Made by a program: the position numbers and the translations under genes. The notes beneath the pieces are model-generated. The model had not been told where the DNA came from and did not search any database. It saw nothing but the letters and a program-made list of their open reading frames with translations. From positions 2,666,001 to 2,730,000 of the forward strand of contig NZ_FNSY01000001.1 of the NCBI RefSeq assembly GCF_900105515.1: 64,000 nt of DNA. The letters are read 5' to 3'. The DNA comes from Streptomyces sp. 2131.1. Its GTDB lineage: Bacteria > Actinomycetota > Actinomycetes > Streptomycetales > Streptomycetaceae. The stretch's first letter is position 1. The number at the start of each line of letters is the position of its first letter. Shown one piece after another: positions 54,241 through 62,275 of the stretch.

Positions 54241-54659
54241 ATCAGGTCGTTGCCGAGGTAGTACGGGGAGACCTGCCAGCTGACGGTCAGCCAGAGGCTC
54301 AGCGAGATCAGGGCGCCGCCGAGCGCGGCGATCCGGGTCCACAGGCCGAGGAGGGTGCCGATGCCGACGGCCAGCTCGCCGAGGGCGATGGCGTACCCGA
54401 AGCCGGACGGGCTGTTGAGCGCCAGGTCGACGAGGCCGGGGATCGCGGCGGAGTCGCGGACGGCGTGCATCTGCTCGCCGATCGATCCGGGGCCCGAGGC
54501 GTGGAAGAAGGCGCTGTCGGTGAGCTTGTCGAGTCCCGCGTAGAGGAAGGTGACGCCGAGGAAGATCCGCAGCGGCAGCAGGGCGTGCTCCCGCCCCAGG
54601 TCCCGCAGGCTCCTGGCCTCGCCGAGGCCCCGCCCGTTACCGCCGCCGTACCCGTACAT
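54147..54659 (-). CDS. DoxX-family membrane protein
   Basis: A 170-residue protein with four membrane helices. DoxX hallmarks are LLPLRIFLGVTFLYAGLDKL near residue 30, ALGELAVGIGTLLGLWTRIA near 105, and the final helix pair NDLIYLMAWLPLLLGGGA. Family members interact with oxidative-stress or thiosulfate systems, but the role here is unknown. ATG 54659 is preceded by GGGAG; upstream in-frame ATGs have no site. Its 3' end overlaps the small PspC-linked gene by 94 bp, so the annotation of that overlap deserves care. Confidence 0.88.
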   Translation of the reverse strand: MYGYGGGNGRGLGEARSLRDLGREHALLPLRIFLGVTFLYAGLDKLTDSAFFHASGPGSIGEQMHAVRDSAAIPGLVDLALNSPSGFGYAIALGELAVGIGTLLGLWTRIAALGGALISLSLWLTVSWQVSPYYLGNDLIYLMAWLPLLLGGGASLSLDALLAARRRRIR

Positions 54660-55136
54660 GCTGCTCCCGCCTTCCGCGGCCGTGCCTTGTCGTGACATGC
54701 CCTGCCGTGACGCGGCCCGCCGTAACGGCCGTGACGACCGTGCCCAGCCGTGACGTGCCGTGCCGTCGTGCGGCCGCCCGGCCGTTGTCACCGGACCGTG
54801 TGGCCCGTCACCCGACCTTACGTACGAACGCGGCGGAAGGAACCGGCGCGGTCGGGTTCACAGGAAAGGAGGCACCCGCATGGTCCGGGTTCGCGGGGAG
54901 GGGGCTCGGCATGGCTGGCCCGCGCGGCGGGGGGGGCTCGGCGTGCCTGGCCCGCGCGGCGGGGGGGCTCGGCGTGCCTGGCCCGCGCGGCGGGGGGCTC
55001 GGCGTGCCTGGCCCGCGCGGCGCGGGGGGCTCGGCGTGCCTGGCCCGCGCGGCGCGGGGCTCGGCGTGCCCGACCCGCGCGGCGCGGGGTGTCACCGCGG
55101 ACCCCCTGCCGATCGACACGGCCGGCCGGCTCGGGG
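54660..55136. other. Noncoding region with tandem repeats between DoxX and the 55.2 kb gene
   Basis: No credible gene. It is dominated by a six-copy array of a 30-32 bp unit (54905-55088). Short GTGAC/GTAAC repeats occur near 54690-54790. The array unit length is not a multiple of three, which argues against coding. Confidence 0.7.
54905..55088. repeat. Six tandem copies of a 30-32 bp GC-rich unit
   Basis: Copies start at 54905, 54937, 54968, 54998, 55030 and 55060, each built on CTCGGCGTGCCTGGCCCGCG followed by a variable G-run. The unit contains a GCGCGG/CCGCGC-type palindromic core. Length changes fall in the G-run, as expected from replication slippage. Confidence 0.9.
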
Positions 55137-55216
55137 CGTGCCCCGTCAGTCGGTACCGTGCCCCCTCAGTCGGTACCGTGCCCCCTCAGTCGGCGGCGTG
55201 CCCCGTCAGTCGGTGA
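55137..55216 (-). repeat. Four tandem copies of a 20-bp unit spanning a stop codon
   Basis: Exactly four 20-bp units (plus-strand core CGTGCCCC-[G/C]-TCAGTCGG) are present. The rightmost copy contains the last codon and TGA stop of the gene ending at 55206; three more copies lie beyond the stop. Confidence 0.92.
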
Positions 55217-56519
55217 CGTCGATCTCGACGCGGTTGGATTCCGTGCCCGCGGCCGTCACGACCTGTACCTCGACCACGCCGGGCTCCACCTCCACCGGCA
55301 CCGGCACGGTGAGCAGCGTGTCGGAGGGGTTCGCGAAGCCGCCGGTGACCGGCACCAGCGGGACGTGGACGTGGACGGAGCCGATCCGTACGACGACCCG
55401 GGCCAGCCGGTCCGGTGCCCCGGCGCCGGGCGGCACGAACCCGGCGCCCCGGATCTCGATGTCGTCGCCGGTGCGGATCGGCGCGTCCAGGTCGCCCGCC
55501 TCCCGGGACCGGACGACCGAGAGCACGACGGGCCGCCCGCCCTCGCCGTACTTGCCGGTGAAGTAGACAGCCGCGGAGACGGCGACGAGGAGGGCGAGAC
55601 CCCAGGGCAGGTCGGGGAGTTGTTCGGGCCTGCGGGCCAGGCGGACCGCGGCGAACACCACCGCGACGGTGGACACCAGCACGTACTGCACATCGGTGAA
55701 GCCGCCGCGCCCCGAGTCGTCGGTGAGCAGGTCCGCCGCGCGCGGCCGGTCGGCCCGCAGCTTCTGGAGCCGCCCGGACAGCACCCGCACGCTCACCACC
55801 CGGCGTACGGCCACCGCGACGGCGCACACGAGCGCGAGCACGGACACCACGCCCGCGCCGCGTGCCAGGTCGAGGCCCTCGATCAGCTCGTCGCGGCGGG
55901 CGTGTCCGGAGGCGGCGGCCAGTTCCAGGGCGAGGACGAGGACGGAGAACACGGCGAGCAGCACCCAGGACGCGGCGACGGCGCGGGAGGTGGAGAGCCG
56001 GTTGTCCTCGCCGATCAGCGGCGCGAGGAGGCCGCCGCGCGCCCGGTGGACGTGGGCGGCGCCGGTCAGCAGCGCGGCGGTGACCAGGCCGGCGAGGAGT
56101 CCGGCGGTACGGGCGTGGGTCCAGCCCACGCCGATCGCGGTGGCGGCCTCGGCGAGGGCCAGCACGGCGAGGCCGCCCCAGACGATGAGCAGGGTGCGCT
56201 GCCACACCCGGTACAGCCAGGCGTCCCCGGCCTCGCGGCCCCGGTCGGCCACCTCGCGGGCGGACTCGGTGAGTTCGTCGGAGACCCACTGCCGGGTCGC
56301 GGAGGCGGACTGCGCCACCCCGGCGGGCAGCCCCTGGCCCGCCGCGAACTCGTCCCGCTTGGCCAGGAAGGCGGCCACCGCGCGCCGGTGTCCCTGGCGC
56401 GCCCCGTGCGGGCAGTCGCCGCAGGTGCAACCACCGCCGTGCGCGCCCTGTCGTGCCTCGTCCAACGCCACGGAGAACGCCGCCCCTTCCCGCCCCTGTT
56501 GTTGCCGTCGCCCGGCCAA
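55206..56519 (-). CDS. Polytopic membrane protein with C-terminal beta-rich domain
   Basis: A 437-residue protein of unknown family. Near the N-terminus is a small Cys cluster (GGGCTCGDCPHGARQGH), possibly metal-binding. Residues 105-330 carry about seven hydrophobic helices. The last 110 residues are a beta-rich extracytoplasmic-looking domain (DDIEIRGAGFVPPGAGAPDR, VPVTGGFANPSDTLLTVPVP), similar in feel to an IPT/TIG-type fold. The TTG at 56519 follows AAGGACGAG; downstream GTGs are alternatives. Its final codons lie in a tandem-repeat array. Confidence 0.7.
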   Translation of the reverse strand: MAGRRQQQGREGAAFSVALDEARQGAHGGGCTCGDCPHGARQGHRRAVAAFLAKRDEFAAGQGLPAGVAQSASATRQWVSDELTESAREVADRGREAGDAWLYRVWQRTLLIVWGGLAVLALAEAATAIGVGWTHARTAGLLAGLVTAALLTGAAHVHRARGGLLAPLIGEDNRLSTSRAVAASWVLLAVFSVLVLALELAAASGHARRDELIEGLDLARGAGVVSVLALVCAVAVAVRRVVSVRVLSGRLQKLRADRPRAADLLTDDSGRGGFTDVQYVLVSTVAVVFAAVRLARRPEQLPDLPWGLALLVAVSAAVYFTGKYGEGGRPVVLSVVRSREAGDLDAPIRTGDDIEIRGAGFVPPGAGAPDRLARVVVRIGSVHVHVPLVPVTGGFANPSDTLLTVPVPVEVEPGVVEVQVVTAAGTESNRVEIDVTD

Positions 56520-56637
56520 CTCGTCCTTGAACGCTGCGAATTGTGCCGTACGGGGTCGGCGGTTGCCGCATCGGGGCGCACCGGAGGGGCATCTTCGTCA
56601 GCGCGTTCGAAATTCGCTCAGGCGCCGAGGGCTTCGC

Positions 56638-57393
56638 TCAGGCGCCGAGGACGAGGTAGGCGAGGCCGAAGGTGCCCCGGTAGCCGCCGTAGTAGCCGGT
56701 GCGCCGCTCGTCGACGGCGGCGACGACCCCGTCGCGCAGGGGGTGGTCCGGGTGGGCCAGCGCCCAGCGCTCGCCCCGGCCGATGTTGGCGTGCGACTCG
56801 AAGAGGTCCCATTCCCGCTGGTCGGCGACGGTCACCTGGAGCGCCCGCAGCCCCGCCGCCTCGGCCTGCCGGATCAGGTCGAGCAGTGAGCCGAAGTCGC
56901 CGGGTTCGGCGCCGAGCCCGGCCAGCGCCGCCGCGTCCGGCTCCCGCTCCCAGAAGCCCTCGCCGAACAGCACCCGGCCGCCGGGCCGTACGGACGCCCG
57001 CAGCGCGGCCAGTGCCTCGGCGGTCCCGCCGGGCCAGGCGTGCGAGGCGCCGATGGACACGGCCAGGTCGTAGTCCCTCTCCGGCCACTCGGCGGCCGGC
57101 ACCTCGTGGAACCGTACCCGCTCCGCGAGCCCCCGCTCCCCCGCGAGCGCCCGGCCGCGCGCGACGGCCTCCGGGTCGGTCTCGACGCCGTCGCCCGTGC
57201 TGCCGGGCGCCGACTCCACCAGTCGCGCCAGCAGCTCGCCCCAGCCGCTGCCGAGGTCCACGATCCGCGCGCCTGGCGCGGGTGCGCAGGCGGCGACGAG
57301 CCGGGCGGCGTGCTCGTCGGAGAGCGGGGTGTTCCAGGTCAGGCGGTCGTTGTGGGCGGCGGACATCAGAGCGCGGATCTCTTCGGACGACAT
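56638..57393 (-). CDS. SAM-dependent methyltransferase
   Basis: A class I methyltransferase of 251 residues from the chosen start. The SAM motif is IVDLGSGWGELLARLVE near residue 45 (Gly-x-Gly-x-Gly variant), followed by GVETDPEAV, VRFHEVPAAEWPERDYDLAV (motif II region, Asp-Leu-Ala) and a late LRASVRPGGRVLFGEGFW. The substrate is unknown. ATG 57393 (MSSEEIRALM) was preferred, but ATG 57432 in the same frame is equally open and neither has a clear ribosome site. It lies downstream of guaA in the same direction, separated by a strong terminator. Confidence 0.87.
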   Translation of the reverse strand: MSSEEIRALMSAAHNDRLTWNTPLSDEHAARLVAACAPAPGARIVDLGSGWGELLARLVESAPGSTGDGVETDPEAVARGRALAGERGLAERVRFHEVPAAEWPERDYDLAVSIGASHAWPGGTAEALAALRASVRPGGRVLFGEGFWEREPDAAALAGLGAEPGDFGSLLDLIRQAEAAGLRALQVTVADQREWDLFESHANIGRGERWALAHPDHPLRDGVVAAVDERRTGYYGGYRGTFGLAYLVLGA

Positions 57394-57487
57394 GGGGGCG
57401 GAGCCTGCCACGGGCGCCCCGGCGCCCGCCATGAGTTTTCGGGGGCGCGGCTGGAGGGCTGGTGCGCCTGCGGCGGAATCCCGGTAC

Positions 57488-57527
57488 GACGATGCCGCCG
57501 CTCGGCGTACCGGGCGGCGGCATCGTC
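57488..57527 (-). terminator. Terminator after guaA
   Basis: GACGATGCCGCCGC pairs perfectly with GCGGCGGCATCGTC (14 bp, 12-base loop), 19 bases after the guaA stop. Confidence 0.87.
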
Positions 57528-57545
57528 AGGGTCCTGCGGGGAGGG

Positions 57546-59132
57546 TCACTCCCACTCGATGGTCCCCGGCGGCTTGCTCGTCACGTCGAGCACCACGCGG
57601 TTGACGTCGGCGACCTCGTTGGTGATGCGGGTGGAGATCTTGGCGAGGGTCTCGTACGGCAGCCGCGACCAGTCGGCGGTCATGGCGTCCTCGGAGGAGA
57701 CCGGGCGCAGCACGATCGGGTGGCCGTAGGTGCGGCCGTCGCCCTGGACGCCGACACTGCGGACGTCCGCGAGCAGGACCACCGGGCACTGCCAGATGTC
57801 GCGGTCCAGGCCGGCGGCGGTCAGCTCCTCGCGGGCGATGGCGTCGGCCTCGCGCAGCAGGTCGAGGCGGTCCTTGGTGACCTCGCCGACGATGCGGATG
57901 CCGAGGCCGGGGCCGGGGAAGGGCTGGCGCTGGACGATCTCGTCGGGCAGGCCGAGCTCCTGGCCGACCATCCGGACCTCGTCCTTGAACAGCTGGCGCA
58001 GCGGTTCGACGAGCTCGAACTCGATGTCCTCGGGGAGGCCGCCCACGTTGTGGTGGGACTTGATGTTGGCGGTGCCGGTGCCGCCGCCGGACTCCACGAC
58101 GTCCGGGTAGAGCGTGCCCTGGACGAGGAAGGCGACCTCGGGGCCGTCCTCCTGGAGGATCTCCAGCTGGGCCTGCTCGAAGACGCGGATGAACTCGCGG
58201 CCGATGATCTTCCGCTTCTGCTCCGGGTCGGACACGCCGGCCAGGGCGTCGAGGAAGCGCTTCTCGGCGTCGACGACCTTCAGCTTCGCGCCGGTCGCGG
58301 CGACGAAGTCCTTCTCGACCTGCTCGGTCTCGCCCTGGCGCATCAGGCCGTGGTCGACGTACACGCAGGTGAGCTGGGAGCCGATGGCCTTCTGTACGAG
58401 GGCGGCGGCCACGGCGGAGTCCACGCCGCCGGAGAGGCCGCAGATGGCGCGCTTGTCGCCGACCTGGGCGCGGATCGCGGCGACCTGCTCATCAATCACG
58501 TTGCCCGTGGTCCAGGTGGGCTCGATGCCCGCGCCCCGGTACAGGAAGTGCTCCAGGACCTGCTGGCCGTGCGTGGAGTGCATGACCTCGGGGTGGTACT
58601 GGACGCCGTAGAGCTTCTTCTCGTCGTTCTCGAAGGCGGCGACCGGGACGACGTCCGTGGACGCGGTGACGGTGAAGCCCTCGGGGGCGGCGGAGCAGGC
58701 GTCGCCGTGCGACATCCACACCGACTGCTCGTCCGGGGTGCCCTCGAAGAGGGTGGAGCCGGACTTGGAGACGGTGAGCGGGGTGCGGCCGTACTCACGG
58801 GCGCCGTTGTCGTCGACGGTGCCGCCGAGCGTGGTCGCCATCAGCTGGAAGCCGTAGCACATGCCGAAGACGGGGACTCCGGCCTCGAACAGCGCGCGGT
58901 CCAGCGAGGGCGCGCCCTCGGCGTAGACGGAGGAGGGGCCGCCGGACAGGATGATCGCCCGGGGGTTCTTGGCCAGCATCTCGGCCACCGGCATCGTGGA
59001 CGGCACGATCTCGCTGTAGACCCGGGCCTCACGGACGCGGCGGGCGATGAGCTGGGCGTACTGCGCGCCGAAGTCGACTACCAGGACCACGTCGGTGGTG
59101 GTGTCGGGGGCGGCGGGGGGTGCTGCTGGCAC
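57546..59132 (-). CDS. guaA: GMP synthase (glutamine-hydrolysing)
   Basis: Converts XMP to GMP, 528 residues. The N-terminal class I glutamine amidotransferase has the catalytic Cys in [10 protein letters not shown] near residue 95 and the His/Glu in [12 protein letters not shown]. The ATP-pyrophosphatase domain has the P-loop [18 protein letters not shown] near residue 235, and the C-terminal dimerisation domain ends in [16 protein letters not shown] 59132 follows a GGAAGG ribosome site and gives the expected short leader before [12 protein letters not shown] terminator separates it from the methyltransferase gene; its promoter region contains a 40-bp repeat array. Confidence 0.98.
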   Translation of the reverse strand: MPAAPPAAPDTTTDVVLVVDFGAQYAQLIARRVREARVYSEIVPSTMPVAEMLAKNPRAIILSGGPSSVYAEGAPSLDRALFEAGVPVFGMCYGFQLMATTLGGTVDDNGAREYGRTPLTVSKSGSTLFEGTPDEQSVWMSHGDACSAAPEGFTVTASTDVVPVAAFENDEKKLYGVQYHPEVMHSTHGQQVLEHFLYRGAGIEPTWTTGNVIDEQVAAIRAQVGDKRAICGLSGGVDSAVAAALVQKAIGSQLTCVYVDHGLMRQGETEQVEKDFVAATGAKLKVVDAEKRFLDALAGVSDPEQKRKIIGREFIRVFEQAQLEILQEDGPEVAFLVQGTLYPDVVESGGGTGTANIKSHHNVGGLPEDIEFELVEPLRQLFKDEVRMVGQELGLPDEIVQRQPFPGPGLGIRIVGEVTKDRLDLLREADAIAREELTAAGLDRDIWQCPVVLLADVRSVGVQGDGRTYGHPIVLRPVSSEDAMTADWSRLPYETLAKISTRITNEVADVNRVVLDVTSKPPGTIEWE

Positions 59133-59227
59133 GGGCGGCCTTCCGGCGGTGGAGAGGGGTCGGTCCTCCAATTCTACCGGCGGCCGGAAGTGACCTGCCC
59201 CGGCTACGGGCGCCCGGCGGCGGACGT

Positions 59228-59375
59228 GGGCCGTCTCACGATCCGTGCCCGGCGTGAGCAAGGGGCGGGGCCGTCTCACGCTCCCGGCCCGCCGTGAGCA
59301 ACACGAGCCCGGCCCGCCGTGAGCAAGGAGCGGGGCCGTCTCACGATCCGGGCCCGGCGTGGGCCAGGGGCCGGG
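59228..59375. repeat. Degenerate 40-bp repeats with internal inverted repeats upstream of guaA
   Basis: Three copies of a unit beginning GGGCCGTCTCACG (at 59228, 59268 and 59333) and containing CTCACG...CGTGAG inverted repeats, plus a partial copy, fill the divergent region between guaA and the chorismate-mutase leader. They could form cruciforms or bind a repressor. Confidence 0.75.
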
Positions 59376-59382
59376 GTGGGGC

Positions 59383-59394
59383 CATACTGTCCTC
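59383..59394 (+). promoter_or_regulatory. -10 region for the aromatic leader transcript
   Basis: CATACT (59383-59388) is followed by six bases and the leader-peptide ATG, so the leader mRNA is probably leaderless. A -35 box is weak. Confidence 0.45.
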
Positions 59395-59466
59395 ATGCGT
59401 CAGCACACGACCTTCGTCTTTACCTATGGCATCCGGCCCGCCGGCTGCCATGGTCGTGCTGCTTGA
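59395..59466 (+). CDS. Aromatic amino-acid leader peptide (attenuation)
   Basis: A 23-codon open frame, [20 protein letters not shown] plus RAA, holds Phe-Val-Phe-Thr-Tyr in consecutive codons. The second Phe uses TTT and the Tyr uses TAT, both rare in this GC-rich genome, so ribosome stalling there would be sensitive to charged tRNA-Phe/Tyr. A terminator hairpin follows 24 bases after the stop and the chorismate mutase gene lies beyond it. This is the classic layout of a transcription-attenuation leader. The peptide itself has no other likely function. Confidence 0.8.
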   Translation: MRQHTTFVFTYGIRPAGCHGRAA

Positions 59467-59490
59467 GCAACTGACAAGCGACGTTCCAGG

Positions 59491-59520
59491 CGCCCCGGGC
59501 CGACAGGCCCGGGGCGTTCT
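59491..59520 (+). terminator. Attenuator hairpin before chorismate mutase
   Basis: CGCCCCGGGCC pairs perfectly with GGCCCGGGGCG across a GACA loop, followed by TTCTTGCGTT. Placed between the leader peptide and the structural gene, it should act as the conditional terminator. Confidence 0.85.
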
Positions 59521-59574
59521 TGCGTTCCGGGCCCGTCGGCCCCCGGGGAGCCGCATCTCACCGGGAGACCCGAC

Positions 59575-59880
59575 ATGAGCACCAGCACCCCCGCCGCCAG
59601 GACCGCCACCGAGGCGACCGGCGCCCGCACCGACGAGGCCGCGTCCCTGATCGGCGACGCCCGCACCCGTATCGACGCCCTCGACGACCGGATCATCGGG
59701 CTCGTCCAGGAGCGGATGGCCGTCTCCGCGGTGATCCAGGAGGCCCGGATCACCTCGGGCGGCCGCCGGGTCAACCTGTCCCGCGAGACGGAGATCCTCG
59801 GCCGCTTCCGGGACGCCCTGGGCAAGCCGGGCACCCCGCTGGCGATGACGCTGCTGGAGCTGTGCCGCGGCCGGGTCTGA
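59575..59880 (+). CDS. Chorismate mutase, AroQ class
   Basis: A 101-residue helical enzyme converting chorismate to prephenate, the branch point to Phe and Tyr. The N-terminal 25 residues are a polar Ala/Thr-rich tail. The AroQ core shows ARTRIDALDDRIIGLVQERM (catalytic Arg and the Asp-x-Arg-Ile pattern), AVIQEARITSGGRRVNLSRE with the active-site Lys replaced in this stretch by Arg-type residues, and a last helix with LLELCRG. ATG 59575 follows a GGGAGA site. The Phe/Tyr leader peptide and attenuator upstream match the pathway, which strengthens the call. Confidence 0.9.
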   Translation: MSTSTPAARTATEATGARTDEAASLIGDARTRIDALDDRIIGLVQERMAVSAVIQEARITSGGRRVNLSRETEILGRFRDALGKPGTPLAMTLLELCRGRV

Positions 59881-60278
59881 GCCCGGCGCTCCCCCGCCGT
59901 ATCCCAGTTCGGGCGGAGTCTCACCCGTACGGCGCGTGACCGGGCCCGGCGCGGCTTCGTTGGTCCCGGTGTCCGTGTCAGCCAGGGGCGGGCTCTCGAT
60001 GGGAACCACATGTGGCTCCGCCGGGGCGTGTGGCGTACCGCTCGGTACGCCGTGGGACCGCGCACCGGCGTGCGTGACCGGTCGGCAGGGGACAGCAGCC
60101 CGGTCACTCGGAGAGACCGTTCATTCGGTCACTCCATGGAACGGCCGGATCCGGGGACGCCCGGAGCCGGCCGCTTCCGCGTGTACGGACCTCGGCGCGC
60201 CACCGCCGTACGAACCTCAGCGCGCCGCCGCCACCGCCGTACGAACCTCAGCGCGCCGCCGCCACCGCCGTACGAACC
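59881..60278. other. 398-bp intergenic region between chorismate mutase and the LAXTG protein gene
   Basis: No credible gene. The right 100 bases are a tandem-repeat array that runs into the 3' end of the next gene. The rest is GC-rich with short GTACGC/GCGTAC palindromes and no promoter that I can assign. Confidence 0.55.
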
Positions 60279-60291
60279 TCAGCGCGCCGCG
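60200..60291 (-). repeat. 31-bp tandem repeat spanning a stop codon
   Basis: Three copies start at 60200, 60231 and 60262 (plus-strand core CCACCGCCGTACGAACCTCA then GCGCGCCG). The rightmost copy contains the TGA stop and last codons of the gene ending at 60279. A degenerate fourth copy lies at 60180-60199. Confidence 0.92.
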
Positions 60292-61994
60292 CGCCGCCGC
60301 GACACCGTGAACAGCACGCCGCCCGCGAGCAGCGCGGCGAACGCCGCGGCGGTCGCCGCGAGCGCGACGGTCCCCGTGGAGGCGAGCGCGCCGCCGGAAC
60401 CGCCGGAGCCGCCGGAACCGGACCCCGTCGTACCGCTCGTGCCGGACGACGAGGACGGGCCGCCCGAACCCGTGCCGGACCCGGTCGTGGCGCCCGTGGA
60501 GCCGTCGGTGGAGCCGCCGCCCGTGGCCGTGGAGCCGGAGCCGCCCGTCGTGGTGTGCCCGTCCTCGGCGTTGAGCACCACGGACGCCTTGTTGTTGCCG
60601 GTCTCCGGGTCGAAGGACAGCGGCGGGGCCTGGAGGTGGGTGTCGCGGACCACGACGGCGCCGGTCGCCCCGGCCCCCGCCGTGCCGATGTTCAGCCGGA
60701 ACGGCAGGGCGAAGTCCGCGTCCTCACGCACGGACATGGGCGTCGAGCAGAAGTAGCGCGGGGCCTTCTCCTGGTTCTCGCGGTACTCGCCGGACGCGGT
60801 CACGCCCCGGCAGCCGTCCGGCTTGGAGACGACGTAGGCGCCGCGGGGCACGGTGAAGTCGACGGTGGCGACGGCCTCGCCGGAGCGGATGTAGCCGACC
60901 CAGGCGGGCCCCTTGTTGCGAAAGCCCAGGGTCACGTCGACGGTGTCGCCCGGCTTGCCCGCGGCCCGGTCGCCGTAGGCCGCGAAGTCGGCGGTGTTCG
61001 TGGTCCGGAAGTCCGTCTCCTGCTGGTTGTCGGCCGGGTCGAGGTCGGCGGAGCGGAGGGACGGGGTCCTGCGCAGGGTCAGCTTCGCGCCCTTGCCGGG
61101 GCTGAGGCGGGCGCCGGCGCGCTGCGCGGTGCGGGCGTCGGTGCCGTCCTCGTTGATCCGGTAGAGGAAGGTGTCGTAGAAGGCGTGCTCGGTGGCCCGC
61201 AGGACGGGCGGCACCTCCAGCGTGTACGTGGCGCCGGGCTCGTAGCTGCCGGGGAAGGTGCAGAGCGCGACGGTCCAGACAGCGGGGCTGCCCATGCCCC
61301 CGTCGTCCTCGCTGTACTCGCAGTTCTGGTACCGCTCGGTGAGTTCGAGGCCGCGCGTGTTGCGCAGGGTGAGCAGGACGCCCTGGGCGGCCCGGGTGCC
61401 GTTGTTCGTGAAGGTGATGGGCACCGGCTGGCTGTCGCCGGGCTTCAGCTCCGTCTTCAGCCGCAGCGGCTTCATCGACAGGTCGGGTCCGCCGACGGAG
61501 ACGCGCGCGGTGAACGGCCGGAAGGTGGCGCCCTCCCCCTCGGCGGTGACCGCGATGGTGCCGGAGTCGCCGTCCTCGCTGCCCTTGGCGGCGGTGACCT
61601 CCAACTCGGCGAGGGTGCTCAGACCGGGCCATACCCCGTAGTCGTGGCAGACGGCGGTGGTCCCGGTCCGCTCGCAGTCCAGGCTGCCGTCCTCGCCGAA
61701 GGCCACGTCCGCGACGCCCGCCAGCCCGCTGAAGTCGAAGCGCACGGTGTACTCGTGCTGGTAGGCGCCGTTCTCCTCGTCCTCGGACGGGTTGGTGACC
61801 GTGAGGCCGAGGCTCGCCTTCTGCGGGGAGCCCGTGGCCGGGTACGGGTGCAGGGCCGTCTCGGCGGGGCCGCCGATCGTGAACTCGGGGTCGGCGGCGT
61901 GCGCGGGACCGGCCGTCGTGAGCGTTCCGGCGGCCAGCAGACCGGCCGAGGCCAGGACGCCCATCGCACGGCGGAACGGAATCGTGCTTCTCAT
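60279..61994 (-). CDS. Secreted cell-wall protein with LAXTG sortase motif
   Basis: A 571-residue exported protein. The signal peptide ends AHA-A near residue 33. Two or three beta-rich Ig-like segments cover residues 38-470 (LKPGDSQPVPITFTNNGTRA, GKPGDTVDVTLGFRNKGPAW), with Cys pairs that may form disulfides. A Ser/Gly/Thr-rich stalk (about 485-535) leads to LASTGTVALAA, a hydrophobic helix and SRRRAAR, the layout of a class E sortase substrate with motif LAxTG. It is probably attached to peptidoglycan; no sortase gene is nearby. Its function is unknown. Confidence 0.85.
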   Translation of the reverse strand: MRSTIPFRRAMGVLASAGLLAAGTLTTAGPAHAADPEFTIGGPAETALHPYPATGSPQKASLGLTVTNPSEDEENGAYQHEYTVRFDFSGLAGVADVAFGEDGSLDCERTGTTAVCHDYGVWPGLSTLAELEVTAAKGSEDGDSGTIAVTAEGEGATFRPFTARVSVGGPDLSMKPLRLKTELKPGDSQPVPITFTNNGTRAAQGVLLTLRNTRGLELTERYQNCEYSEDDGGMGSPAVWTVALCTFPGSYEPGATYTLEVPPVLRATEHAFYDTFLYRINEDGTDARTAQRAGARLSPGKGAKLTLRRTPSLRSADLDPADNQQETDFRTTNTADFAAYGDRAAGKPGDTVDVTLGFRNKGPAWVGYIRSGEAVATVDFTVPRGAYVVSKPDGCRGVTASGEYRENQEKAPRYFCSTPMSVREDADFALPFRLNIGTAGAGATGAVVVRDTHLQAPPLSFDPETGNNKASVVLNAEDGHTTTGGSGSTATGGGSTDGSTGATTGSGTGSGGPSSSSGTSGTTGSGSGGSGGSGGALASTGTVALAATAAAFAALLAGGVLFTVSRRRAAR

Positions 61995-62233
61995 TCTCGG
62001 GGCCTTCGGGGTCGTCGGGAGCTGTGTGGCCGCTGGGGCGGCGACAGGGGGTACGACCGGGGGCGCCCGGGAAAAGTTGCCCGGGATCAGATCACGGATC
62101 GAGCACGACGGGCGAAGTGATCCACCTCACATAAGGATTTCATCAGTACGAGGACAACCATCGAGGCGTCCGGCAGGTCATGCATGCGGAACACCGGTTG
62201 TCGGTTGTTGTACGACGGACCGGTTACAGCGTG

Positions 62234-62265
62234 AGGGGCTGCACTGGGAGGGGGGTGCAGCCCCT
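62234..62265 (-). terminator. Terminator after the GMC oxidoreductase gene
   Basis: AGGGGCTGCAC pairs perfectly with GTGCAGCCCCT (11 bp, 10-base loop), ten bases after the stop. Confidence 0.85.
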
Positions 62266-62275
62266 TCTGCTGTTC

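Noticed and set aside
54905..55216. A CRISPR array
   Set aside because: The repeats are directly adjacent without unique spacers and vary in length; no cas genes are present.
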